This document shows positions 25,753 through 33,900 of a stretch of DNA of 46,015 bases, one piece after another. The DNA lies in assembly GCA_030431775.1 (NCBI GenBank), contig JAUIHW010000031.1:1-46015 (forward strand). Direction: 5' to 3'. A program made the position numbers and the translations under genes. Origin of the DNA: Gammaproteobacteria bacterium (GTDB taxonomy: Bacteria > Pseudomonadota > Gammaproteobacteria > Pseudomonadales > JAUIET01). Every line of letters starts with the position of its first letter. Position 1 is the stretch's first letter. A model generated the notes under the pieces. It saw only the letters and a list, made by a program, of their open reading frames with translations, did no database searches and had not been told where the DNA came from.

Positions 25753-27138
25753 GCGCGGCAGATCCACAGACACACATAAGCCGGGGTTATTGTCGTACAG
25801 ATCTATTTTTCCCTGATGATAGTCAACCACCGCAGCAACCAGGCTTAAACCCAGACCGTTACCCGGGTATTCACTTCGGCTAGCTTCCACTCGGAAAAAA
25901 CGCTCGAAAACGCGATGCCGGTCGGCTAACGGAATGCCAATACCATTGTCACGAAACTGCAACTTCAAGCGGTCTGCATCCTGTTGCAGAATTATTTCGA
26001 TCAACCCACCTTCGCCTGTGTACTTGATCGCATTGTCGAGCAGATTAGCCACAACCTGAAACAACAGGTCACGGTCGCCTTCGATACTGGCCTCCCGAGG
26101 CAGGTTGTCCGAAATTCGGATTCGTTTCTCGGCCGCCACCGGTTCATAGAGCTCAATCACATCGAGAATGGTCGTGGTAAAGTCGTGGCGGTTGAATTCC
26201 GACTGCCGGTTACCGGTTTCAATTTGCGCAATCTTCAGCGCCGCGTTGAACGTGGCCAGTAACTCGTCCGCCTCAGTAGACAGGCTGGCGATGATTTCCT
26301 CCTTGTGCCCGCCCCCGCTTAACTCGAGCTGCGCCACGTGGTTACGCAGGCGGGTCAAGGGAGTTCGCAGGTCGTGCGCAATATTGTCCGACACTCGGCG
26401 AACACCGGCCATCAGCTCCTGCAAGCGGTCCAGCATCTTGTTTATATTGATCTCCATCTCCCGAAAATCACCGCTATAACGGTTGATTGGCAAACGCTTG
26501 GACAGATCACCGGCCAGTATTTTTCGAATAATTGTATTGAACGCCTCGACCTGGCGTAACAGTTTGGAGCTGATGACGGCACCACCTATAACGCCGAGCA
26601 GAATCGTAACTACGGTGCCACGCAGCAGCAAATCGAACATCAGCTGAATTTTGTCCTCCGCGGGTATCAGGCTTAGTCCAACCAGCAATTCGCTGCCATC
26701 GTCATAGCCACGGGTAACGGCTGCAAAACGTAAGTCCTGACCGTGTTCCTGGTAATTGAATGTCTGGAAATTCAGCCCGGCCCAGGCAAATTCGAAGTCT
26801 TCCAGCACCGGCGGAGGCCCGACGTTGCCATGCAGCTCCCCATCGCTGGCAAGCAGCGAATACAGGAGCTTCGGTGCCGTTATTTCTGCTCCGTGAGTCT
26901 GCACATATTGGCGCGCTCTCAGAACACCGCCTTCCACATAATGGTCATGAATCTGGCCCAGCTCGTAGTCAAGCTGCTGTTCAATATCCCGGTAAATATC
27001 CCGTGCGTACAGGCTATATATAATCCCGAGCAGCAAGAAAACGCTAATACTCAGCCAAAAGGCGTACCCGGATATAAACCGAAAAACGTAGCTGCCGAAG
27101 ACACCTCGATAGGTATCAACCAGCTTATTCGGGAGCAT
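25744..27138 (-). CDS. Sensor histidine kinase
   Basis: A 464-aa inner-membrane kinase of the EnvZ/CusS type. The first membrane segment is at about 22-43, a periplasmic sensor region at about 45-170, the second membrane segment at about 173-190, and HAMP at 190-245. The phospho-acceptor His255 lies in NIAHDLRTPLTRL. The ATPase domain has the N-box NLLDNAIKYTGEGG and the G-boxes FRDNGIGIPLADRH and GNGLGLSLV. Its ATG lies inside the end of the response-regulator gene (14-nt overlap). The stimulus is not readable. Confidence 0.94.
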   Translation of the reverse strand: MLPNKLVDTYRGVFGSYVFRFISGYAFWLSISVFLLLGIIYSLYARDIYRDIEQQLDYELGQIHDHYVEGGVLRARQYVQTHGAEITAPKLLYSLLASDGELHGNVGPPPVLEDFEFAWAGLNFQTFNYQEHGQDLRFAAVTRGYDDGSELLVGLSLIPAEDKIQLMFDLLLRGTVVTILLGVIGGAVISSKLLRQVEAFNTIIRKILAGDLSKRLPINRYSGDFREMEININKMLDRLQELMAGVRRVSDNIAHDLRTPLTRLRNHVAQLELSGGGHKEEIIASLSTEADELLATFNAALKIAQIETGNRQSEFNRHDFTTTILDVIELYEPVAAEKRIRISDNLPREASIEGDRDLLFQVVANLLDNAIKYTGEGGLIEIILQQDADRLKLQFRDNGIGIPLADRHRVFERFFRVEASRSEYPGNGLGLSLVAAVVDYHQGKIDLYDNNPGLCVSVDLPRST

Positions 27139-27829
27139 TCAGAACGTAACCGGTACCACGGACAGTGTGCAGCAACTGATTGTCGAAGCCTTTATCAATT
27201 TTCTGCCGCAGCCGGCTGATGTGCACGTCGATCACGTTGGTTTGCGGGTCGAAGTGATAATCCCACACATTCTCCAGCAACATGGTGCGAGTGACAACCT
27301 GCCCGGCATGTTTCATCAAATACTCAAGCAAACGGTATTCACGCGGTTGCAAGTTGAAGACCTCACCAGCACGGGTCACCTTATGGGTCAACAGGTCCAT
27401 TTCCAGGTCGCCGACCGTCAGTCGTGTTTCCGCGTGCCCCACTTCACCACGCCGAATAAGCACTTCAACACGGGCCAGTAATTCCTCGATGGCAAATGGT
27501 TTGACCAGGTAGTCATCGGCACCGACTTTGAGGCCTTTCACCCGGTCATCCACTTCACCCAACGCGCTCAGTATCAGCACTGGGGTTTGAATATCCGCGG
27601 CACGTAAGGATTGGATAATGCTGAGACCGTCCCGGCGCGGCAGCATTCGGTCAATAATCATGGTGTCGAACTGACCCTGCTTGGCGCGCCGCAGGCCCTG
27701 GTCGCCGTCACCGACGTGGTCAACAATGTAACCATTGTCTCTCAGGCCATTACAGATAAACTCGGCGACGTTCTTATCATCTTCAACGAGTAAGATGATT
27801 TTTGGCCGTGAACTGGCATTTTCCGCCAT
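27125..27829 (-). CDS. OmpR-family response regulator
   Basis: A 234-aa regulator with receiver (EDD near 16-18, phospho-acceptor Asp60 in MIIDRMLPRRDG, Lys in YLVKPFAIEEL) and winged-helix DNA-binding domain (LQPREYRLLEYLMKHAGQVV, VIDVHISRLRQKID). I chose the ATG at 27829 (MAENASS) because GGAAAGG precedes it; the frame is open to 27907. It resembles the CusR/CopR/QseB group in overall pattern but the target is unknown. It is the first gene of the pair with the overlapping kinase. Confidence 0.94.
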   Translation of the reverse strand: MAENASSRPKIILLVEDDKNVAEFICNGLRDNGYIVDHVGDGDQGLRRAKQGQFDTMIIDRMLPRRDGLSIIQSLRAADIQTPVLILSALGEVDDRVKGLKVGADDYLVKPFAIEELLARVEVLIRRGEVGHAETRLTVGDLEMDLLTHKVTRAGEVFNLQPREYRLLEYLMKHAGQVVTRTMLLENVWDYHFDPQTNVIDVHISRLRQKIDKGFDNQLLHTVRGTGYVLNAPE

Positions 27830-27992
27830 TGTTACTACCTTTCCTTCATTATTCGGGTATTTGGATAATCGCCGGGCATTGTAAACCGAACTGGCCTCAG
27901 GCTGCATTATCTGTCCTTCATTGGAAAGCGTTGGAGCCGCGTACCCCTAATTGCGGTAATTGCGCACCCGGTCACAAATCATCCAGTTACTG

Positions 27993-28008
27993 TGGGATCG
28001 AGATCACT
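27993..28008. promoter_or_regulatory. CRP/Vfr-like site
   Basis: TGGGATCGAGATCACT agrees at 13 of 16 positions with TGTGATCTAGATCACA and fits most of the Vfr pattern TGNGA-N6-TCACA. It lies 71 nt before the start at 28079 and 164 nt before the response-regulator start at 27829, so it could serve either gene. Confidence 0.4.
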
Positions 28009-28024
28009 CTGCGAGCAGTGATCT
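28001..28024. repeat. 8-bp perfect inverted repeat between divergent genes
   Basis: AGATCACT and AGTGATCT flank 8 nt. It overlaps the right half of the CRP/Vfr-like site and may be an operator, perhaps for the adjacent response regulator. The remaining part of this 249-nt gap shows nothing I recognise. Confidence 0.45.
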
Positions 28025-28078
28025 TCAGCAAGACCGGCGCCATCTCCTATTCTTCCTCAGAGCAGTTACCAAACAGTA

Positions 28079-28477
28079 ATGCCAATGAAGGGTCTGTCGA
28101 TTCGCAAGCAATTTGCACTTCTAACGTTAGTTTTTTCGGCCCCGCTGGTCCTGGCTGAACCAGAGCTTGTCGGCTTTGGCATGCCAGACGCCCATTACTG
28201 GGCGGAGCGTCCTGGCACCGAGCAGGTGCGCCCACAAGCCACTGTGGAAGAACTGTATGGCCTGCCTGCAACCGATATCCCCCTTGAAGTACTGCAGCAA
28301 CCGGAGAGCGATCCGGGCATTCGACAGGCCAATCACGATTACCAAAACGCTCAACTGTATCGCCCAGGTAACTCGACTGAGGAACCCGTCAACGGGCGTT
28401 TTGCAGCGACCCAGTGGCAATACGGATGGGGCGTGGGCCTGGAGGAGGTCAAGTTGAGAATCAGCTACGACTTCTAA
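28079..28477 (+). CDS. Small exported protein of unknown function
   Basis: A 132-aa protein with a clear signal peptide (KQFALLTLVFSAPLVLA, cleavage before EPELVG). The mature part is about 105 aa, with FGMPDAHYWAERPG, EELYGLPATDIPLEVL and a C-terminal WQYGWGVGLEEVKLRISYDF. The aromatic, alternating C-terminus ending in Phe is reminiscent of a beta strand of an outer membrane protein, but the protein is too short for a barrel. I cannot name a family. It is divergent from the two-component system and 61 nt upstream of the RDD gene. Confidence 0.65.
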   Translation: MPMKGLSIRKQFALLTLVFSAPLVLAEPELVGFGMPDAHYWAERPGTEQVRPQATVEELYGLPATDIPLEVLQQPESDPGIRQANHDYQNAQLYRPGNSTEEPVNGRFAATQWQYGWGVGLEEVKLRISYDF

Positions 28478-28538
28478 AGCGCGGGATCTGGCGCTATGCT
28501 TGCGCCTCCCTTGACAGCGCGCCTCACACTTCCAAAGC

Positions 28539-29018
28539 ATGAACGACATCGATAGTGCTCCGGCCGAGAAAGCTTTGCCACCGGCCGGCTTATTCAAACG
28601 GCTTTTCGCAATGCTTTATGACAGCTTGCTGGTGTTGGCCATCATCATGCTTGGCACGGCACTGGCGATTGCGCTGCGGGTCTGGTTCAGCGGTGCAGAT
28701 ATTGCCGTTAACGACCCGGACACGGCTGCGCATGGTCTGCTTTTTCAAGCTTGGCTTCTTTTTCTGGGTTGCGGGTTTTTTGTTTATTTCTGGCGCCGCA
28801 CCGGCCAGACGTTGGGCATGCAGGCCTGGCGACTGAAGATTTGCAACTCGGATGGCAGCCTGATCTCGATCAAGCAGTGTTTTTTGCGACTGCTCGGTGG
28901 GGTACTGAGTTGGCTGTGTCTCGGTCTGGGGTACTGGCAGATCGCCTTTCGATCGGACGGTGCAAGCTGGTCCGACTTATTGTCCGACAGCCGCTGTGCA
29001 CAATTGCCGAAGCGCTGA
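28539..29018 (+). CDS. RDD family membrane protein
   Basis: A 159-aa inner-membrane protein with about four hydrophobic segments. The RDD domain is recognised by FKRLFAMLYDSLLVLA at about 19-34 (Arg and the conserved Asp), RRTGQTLGMQAWRLKI at about 85-100 and a C-terminal helix pair. Some RDD proteins are implicated in ion transport; the role here is unknown. The gene is next to lptG, as an RDD gene is in pseudomonads, and converges on it with 5 nt between stops. Confidence 0.87.
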   Translation: MNDIDSAPAEKALPPAGLFKRLFAMLYDSLLVLAIIMLGTALAIALRVWFSGADIAVNDPDTAAHGLLFQAWLLFLGCGFFVYFWRRTGQTLGMQAWRLKICNSDGSLISIKQCFLRLLGGVLSWLCLGLGYWQIAFRSDGASWSDLLSDSRCAQLPKR

Positions 29019-29023
29019 GGACA

Positions 29024-30085
29024 CTAGGTTCCCCGTCGGATCATGATGGCACCCACCACCAGGCAAACCAGAATCGGCAGTAGTACGGCATAGGCCGGCG
29101 CAAAACCGAACACCAGGCTGGATGGGCCTAGCATGTCCTGGCTGGTGCGAAACACAATACCGACGATGACTCCGACAAAAATGCGATAGCCCATGGTCAC
29201 TTCCCGCAATGGCCCAAATATGAACGAGATCGCTATCAACACCAGCGAGGCTGTACCCAAAGGCTGCAAGGCCTTTGACCAGAAAGACAGTTTGTAGTCT
29301 CCGGCACTCAGCCCCTGAGAGGCCAGGTAACGCGAAAACTGCCACAGTCCGGACATCGACAGATTGTCCGGTTTGATTACCAGGCGCTCTATAAGATCGG
29401 GCGTTAAGTCGACGTCCCACGGCATACTTTCCAAGCGCGCATTGCGCGTCTGACCCTCTTCGAGGTAAGTGATGACGAGGTCTTCAAGAACCCAGGCATT
29501 TGCAACAAAGCGGGCGCGCTTGGCGTACAAAAAATCCTGCAGTTGACGCTGCTCATCGAGACGAAAAACAGTCACTCCCTTGAGCAGTTCGGGGGACTGC
29601 ACCAGGTTGAAGTGCATATACTGCGAACTTTCCCGGTTCCACAAACCGAACCGCGAACTCACTGCCTGTTCGCCATGCAAAGCGCTGGCGCGACGCTGAT
29701 CGGCCAGCTGCTCGGCAGGCGGCGCTATGTATTCACTCAATACAAGACCACAAACCATCAGCACCAGAGCAGGCTTCATAACCATCCAGATGATGCGCAG
29801 AGTTGAAATGCCGGCTGAGCGCATAATGATAAGCTCGCTCTGCGAGGCCAGCGTTCCAAGCCCGATCAAACAACCCACCAGCGCCGCAAACGGAATGTAT
29901 TCGTGAACCCGTCCCGGCAGAGTTAACAATACATACAGCAGCGCTTCGCTGAAGTCGTAACCACCTTTGAGGTCACCTAACTGATCGATAATGGCGGAAA
30001 TGACGTCCAGGCCCACAATGACCAGTAATACCAACAGAATTGCTGCAAATACTGAGTTGCCGAGATGTCGGTTAAGCAGCTTCAC
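29024..30085 (-). CDS. lptG: LPS export ABC transporter permease LptG
   Basis: One of two permeases of the LptB2FG complex, which extracts lipopolysaccharide from the inner membrane and feeds it to LptC-LptA. It has three N-terminal membrane helices (from VFAAILLVLLVIVGLDV), a periplasmic beta-jellyroll domain at about 120-250, then three C-terminal helices. I use the GTG at 30085, which overlaps the lptF stop (GTGA); upstream in-frame sequence belongs to lptF in another frame. Length is then 353 aa, normal for LptG. Confidence 0.95.
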   Translation of the reverse strand: MKLLNRHLGNSVFAAILLVLLVIVGLDVISAIIDQLGDLKGGYDFSEALLYVLLTLPGRVHEYIPFAALVGCLIGLGTLASQSELIIMRSAGISTLRIIWMVMKPALVLMVCGLVLSEYIAPPAEQLADQRRASALHGEQAVSSRFGLWNRESSQYMHFNLVQSPELLKGVTVFRLDEQRQLQDFLYAKRARFVANAWVLEDLVITYLEEGQTRNARLESMPWDVDLTPDLIERLVIKPDNLSMSGLWQFSRYLASQGLSAGDYKLSFWSKALQPLGTASLVLIAISFIFGPLREVTMGYRIFVGVIVGIVFRTSQDMLGPSSLVFGFAPAYAVLLPILVCLVVGAIMIRRGT

Positions 30086-31167
30086 CGCGATCTGTACCAA
30101 GTGACAAGATTGTCGAGATAAAACAGCACCAGACCAACCACCAGGAATAATCCATGTATGGTCCACATACTGACCGGGAAACCGTCCTCTGCATCCTCGA
30201 TACCACTGCGCGCGGCACTTAGCAACAAAAGATAGGCCAGGTAAATCATGATGGCCGGCAGCAATTTCACATAGCGGCCACGCCGGTGATCGGTGCGGCT
30301 TAAAGACAGGGCAATCAAGGCGACGATTGGCACCAGTAGCGGTAAGGACAAGCGCCAATGCAGTGCCGCCCGATCCTGCGCTTGCTGAGACTGAAAGAGA
30401 GCACTGGTTGGTTTGGCTTCTACTTTCAACTCTTTGCGGGTTATGTCCTGCTCTTCGCGCATTAACTGCCCGTACGCCGAAAACTCGGTCAGTTCCAACA
30501 CCCGCTTGCCGGGGGCACCGCGCACCCGATAACCCTCCTCAAGCTGCAAATAGCGATTCCCCTGCTTACGCACGATCTGCCCGCGATCGGCAATGACTAC
30601 ACTCATGCCGGGTTTATTGTTTTGTCGGTGTGACTCCCAGATAAAAATCTTATTCATCTGTTCGCCTTCACCACTCACCGATTCGGCATAAGTAACCCGC
30701 CGTCCGCCTTTACCGGGCTGAAACCGGCCCTCGGCCAGCGCGTTCACCTGACTGTAGGTCTTGGGGTCGTTAAAAATATCCTGAACTTTGGCAGCGCCAA
30801 GCGGACTGAGATACAAGCTGAACGCGGCAACAATCGATGCCACCAGGCCAGCCACCAACAGCGTATAGACCAGCAGGCGGTTATTGCTGACTCCGCAGGC
30901 AGACAAAACCACCATTTCACTCTCGACATAAAGCCGCCCGTAGGCCAGCAGAATACCGATGAACAATGCCAGGGGGACTATCAACTCCAGAAAACCCGGC
31001 ACGCGATACAGCATGATCGTAAACAACACTTCGGTGGCCAGGTCACCGGAAGCAGCCTGTGCCAGGTATTTTACGAAGCGGCTGCTCATCGTAATCAGCA
31101 GCAGCGCAACGGAAACCGCTACCATCACAAGCAATATTTCACGAGTAAGGTAGCGAAAAATCAACAC
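30082..31167 (-). CDS. lptF: LPS export ABC transporter permease LptF
   Basis: The partner of LptG in LptB2FG. The N-terminus IFRYLTREILLVMVAVSVA is typical, and six membrane helices flank a periplasmic domain at about 130-260 (PKTYSQVNALAEGRF is a family hallmark). Length is 361 aa. The start appears to be GTG at 31167. It is divergent from pepA with 116 nt between them, as in many gammaproteobacteria; the intervening sequence should hold both promoters, which I could not pinpoint. Confidence 0.96.
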   Translation of the reverse strand: MLIFRYLTREILLVMVAVSVALLLITMSSRFVKYLAQAASGDLATEVLFTIMLYRVPGFLELIVPLALFIGILLAYGRLYVESEMVVLSACGVSNNRLLVYTLLVAGLVASIVAAFSLYLSPLGAAKVQDIFNDPKTYSQVNALAEGRFQPGKGGRRVTYAESVSGEGEQMNKIFIWESHRQNNKPGMSVVIADRGQIVRKQGNRYLQLEEGYRVRGAPGKRVLELTEFSAYGQLMREEQDITRKELKVEAKPTSALFQSQQAQDRAALHWRLSLPLLVPIVALIALSLSRTDHRRGRYVKLLPAIMIYLAYLLLLSAARSGIEDAEDGFPVSMWTIHGLFLVVGLVLFYLDNLVTWYRSR

Positions 31168-31283
31168 CGATTGGCTTCCAGGGCTGTGGCCATTACACTA
31201 ACGGGCAATTCGCAGGCGGCCGATGGGCAGTTCACCCAGGGTACGCCGGCAAAACACTACACACCACAACGCGGTAAGCTACG

Positions 31284-32768
31284 ATGCGAGTAAAAATTCA
31301 GGCGGTTCCTGCCAATTACGAACAGTTAAAATCTGAGTGCCTTATAGTACCAGTCTATACCGATAAGCCACTAAGTAAAGGCGTACAACTATTCGACAAA
31401 AAACTCAAAGGTTTCCTGAAACAGGTCGTCTCCAGCGGGGATTTTAGCGCAGAAGCTGGCCAAACGATGCTGTTGCCACTGCCCGCCGGTAGTGCAGCAA
31501 GTTGTCAACGCGTGCTGCTTGCAGGGTTGGGAAAATCCGCGGAATACGATTCAAACCGGTATCGTCAGGCGCTAGCGGCACTGTTTCAGTGCCTGCTGAA
31601 TGTCAAGGTGAAATCGGCGCACCTGGTGAGTGATCAGCTGCTTCCCAAAGGCTGGTCTGTTGTTGAAGGCGTCAAAGCGCTGGCGATCGCCGGGCAGCAG
31701 CACTCCTACCGCTATCAAACCACGCTGAGCGAGAAAAAGCCGCCAGCAACGCTGAAATCGCTCACCCTTTTGAGTAATGATCGGAAAAACACTGCCGCCG
31801 CTGTGAAAGCGGGCCAGGCAATTGGCACTGGTATCAATACCGCACGGGAACTGGGCAACCTGCCTGGTAACATTTGCACACCTCGCTACCTGGGCCGCAA
31901 AGCCCAGTCAATGGGGCGCAAGTATGACAATCTCAGCGTGAGCGTTCTCGGTGATAAGAAACTGGCCGCCTTGGGCATGAACTCCATGCTGTCGGTGGCC
32001 CGCGGAAGCAAGGAACCTGCCCAATTGATCAGCATGCATTACAAGGGCGCTCAGTCCCAGTCCGAACCATTGGTGATCGTTGGCAAAGGTATTACCTTCG
32101 ATACCGGCGGCATCTCCCTGAAGCCCGGTGCAGAGATGGATGAAATGAAGTTCGACATGTGCGGTGCTGCCAGTGTTTTCGGGGTCATTACAGCGCTTGC
32201 TGAAATGAAAGCCCCGGTCCATGTAGTCGGTGTGGTTGCGGCAGCAGAAAACATGCCGGGCAGCCAGGCAACCAAGCCTGGCGACATCGTAACCAGCATG
32301 TCCGGAAAAACGATCGAAATCCTGAATACTGATGCAGAGGGCCGGTTGGTACTGTGCGATGCACTCACTTATGTAGAGCGCTATAAGCCTCGGGCCGTCA
32401 TCGATATTGCTACGCTCACCGGCGCGGTCATCATCGCGCTGGGGCATCATAAAACGGGTTTGTTCAGCAATGATGACCGCTTGGCTAATTCACTGTTCGA
32501 GTCAGGTGAGCGCAGCGGAAATTTCGTTTGGCGCTTGCCGCTCGGAGAGGCCTACAGCAAGCAGCTGAAAAGCAATTTTGCTGATCTCGCAAACATCGGC
32601 GGCCGCTCGGCCGGCAGTGTAACCGCGGCCAGTTTCCTGGCAGAATTTGCGGGCAAATACCCGTGGGCCCATCTGGATATTGCCGGAACCGCCTGGCACA
32701 GTGGCGAGAAGAAAGGGGCCACCGGGGTGCCTGTGGCACTTCTGGTTGACTACATACTGGGCCAGTAA
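31284..32768 (+). CDS. pepA: Leucyl aminopeptidase (M17)
   Basis: A cytoplasmic two-metal aminopeptidase; in E. coli and Pseudomonas the hexamer also binds DNA. The catalytic domain has VGKGITFDTGGISLKPG with the metal-ligand Lys and Asp, then KFDMCGAA, and the signature NTDAEGRLVL. Length is 494 aa. The N-terminal domain is family-typical. It is the first of a rightward unit pepA-holC-unknown-valS. Confidence 0.97.
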   Translation: MRVKIQAVPANYEQLKSECLIVPVYTDKPLSKGVQLFDKKLKGFLKQVVSSGDFSAEAGQTMLLPLPAGSAASCQRVLLAGLGKSAEYDSNRYRQALAALFQCLLNVKVKSAHLVSDQLLPKGWSVVEGVKALAIAGQQHSYRYQTTLSEKKPPATLKSLTLLSNDRKNTAAAVKAGQAIGTGINTARELGNLPGNICTPRYLGRKAQSMGRKYDNLSVSVLGDKKLAALGMNSMLSVARGSKEPAQLISMHYKGAQSQSEPLVIVGKGITFDTGGISLKPGAEMDEMKFDMCGAASVFGVITALAEMKAPVHVVGVVAAAENMPGSQATKPGDIVTSMSGKTIEILNTDAEGRLVLCDALTYVERYKPRAVIDIATLTGAVIIALGHHKTGLFSNDDRLANSLFESGERSGNFVWRLPLGEAYSKQLKSNFADLANIGGRSAGSVTAASFLAEFAGKYPWAHLDIAGTAWHSGEKKGATGVPVALLVDYILGQ

Positions 32769-32785
32769 TCTCAGTCGACGCGGCA

Positions 32786-33211
32786 ATGACCAAGGTTGAT
32801 TTCTATCTGCTGCAGCAGGCCAGTACACTCGACCAGGCCGATGACTTTGCCTGCCGGCTGGCTGAAAAAGCCTTCAAACGGGGGCTTCAGGTGCTTATCG
32901 CAGCACGCTCTGCCGAGCACGCCGGCAAACTAGACGATCTGCTCTGGCAGCAGCCGGATAGCGGGTTTATTCCACACAGTGTCGGCCAACAACTGCAGTC
33001 ACCGGTGATTATTGATTATAATCGCCAACCAGGCGAGCATGACGAATGTTTGATCAATCTATCCGGTTCCGTGCTGGACTATTGCGCCCGCTTCGAGCGC
33101 TTATGTGAAATTGTTGTCTACGAAGAACAAAGCCGCCAGCAAAGCAGGCAGCGCTACAAATACTACAAAGACCGGGGCTTTCCGATCAAAACTCATGAGA
33201 TTAAGCACTGA
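32786..33211 (+). CDS. holC: DNA polymerase III subunit chi
   Basis: A clamp-loader accessory subunit that links the psi subunit to single-strand-binding protein. The 141-aa sequence has the family pattern: VDFYLLQQ at the start, ACRLAEKAFKRGLQVLI, LDDLLWQQPDSGFIPHS, and the C-terminal RYKYYKDRGFPIKTHEI. It starts 17 nt after the pepA stop and ends 2 nt before the next gene, so this is a tight operon. Confidence 0.95.
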   Translation: MTKVDFYLLQQASTLDQADDFACRLAEKAFKRGLQVLIAARSAEHAGKLDDLLWQQPDSGFIPHSVGQQLQSPVIIDYNRQPGEHDECLINLSGSVLDYCARFERLCEIVVYEEQSRQQSRQRYKYYKDRGFPIKTHEIKH

Positions 33212-33213
33212 TT

Positions 33214-33876
33214 ATGTCTGAATTCGACGACGAATTGCTGGAGCGGCCCAAGACAGACAGCGATCTGGACGTGCCCATTCTTAGCCGGGTGGTGAAGCCC
33301 AGCAAACAAAAGGATCTGGCTGACCTGCTGATCAAGATCATCGAGACCAATGAGGCGGATGACCAGGAGGCCCTGCAACGGTTTGATGCCGACGTCAGCT
33401 CGGCGACCTTGCGTGATATTGACGCGAAACTCAGTGAAGCGCTGCAGCACACCAAGGGAGCCGGTAAAGCAAAAGCCGGCGATGAGATTCCTATGCTCAC
33501 CACGGTAGCTGATTTCAGCCTTGAAGAAGAGCTGCTATTAAGCGATAAAGCGGCAAATACTGAGGCACGGGACTCGGCCAACCAGGAGTTTCCCACGGTC
33601 AATCGCTTTTCCCTTGTGGAAGGTGATGGCGACAGGGACTCAGCCCAAGCCACCAGCGGGCTTGAATTCGACCTCGGCCTGGATACCAGTCAACTCAGCG
33701 CCAACCAACGCTCCCTGCTTGAACAGCAATTACAGCAGTCCACGCGCCAGCTGGTCGATGAATTGATTGACCGTCACGCCGAGGCAATTCGTGCTGAACT
33801 GGAGCAACGCCTGGACGCATTGCGAGAAACTTTATTACTGGAAGCCAGCGATCGCTTTGATGTAGATCCGGGCTAA
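33214..33876 (+). CDS. Acidic coiled-coil-type protein between holC and valS
   Basis: A 220-aa acidic protein without signal or membrane segments. The N-terminal 25 residues (LERPKTDSDLDVPILSRVV) and a second similar phrase (DEIPMLTTVADFS, about 90) repeat a D-x-P-x-L-x-x-V pattern. A helical, probably coiled-coil C-terminus of about 60 residues (ANQRSLLEQQLQQSTRQLVD onward) completes it. A gene in the same place occurs in pseudomonads; function unknown to me. Its position 2 nt after holC and 24 nt before valS suggests co-expression only. Confidence 0.8.
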   Translation: MSEFDDELLERPKTDSDLDVPILSRVVKPSKQKDLADLLIKIIETNEADDQEALQRFDADVSSATLRDIDAKLSEALQHTKGAGKAKAGDEIPMLTTVADFSLEEELLLSDKAANTEARDSANQEFPTVNRFSLVEGDGDRDSAQATSGLEFDLGLDTSQLSANQRSLLEQQLQQSTRQLVDELIDRHAEAIRAELEQRLDALRETLLLEASDRFDVDPG

Positions 33877-33900
33877 GCCCCAACCCCACCTCGAACAGCT

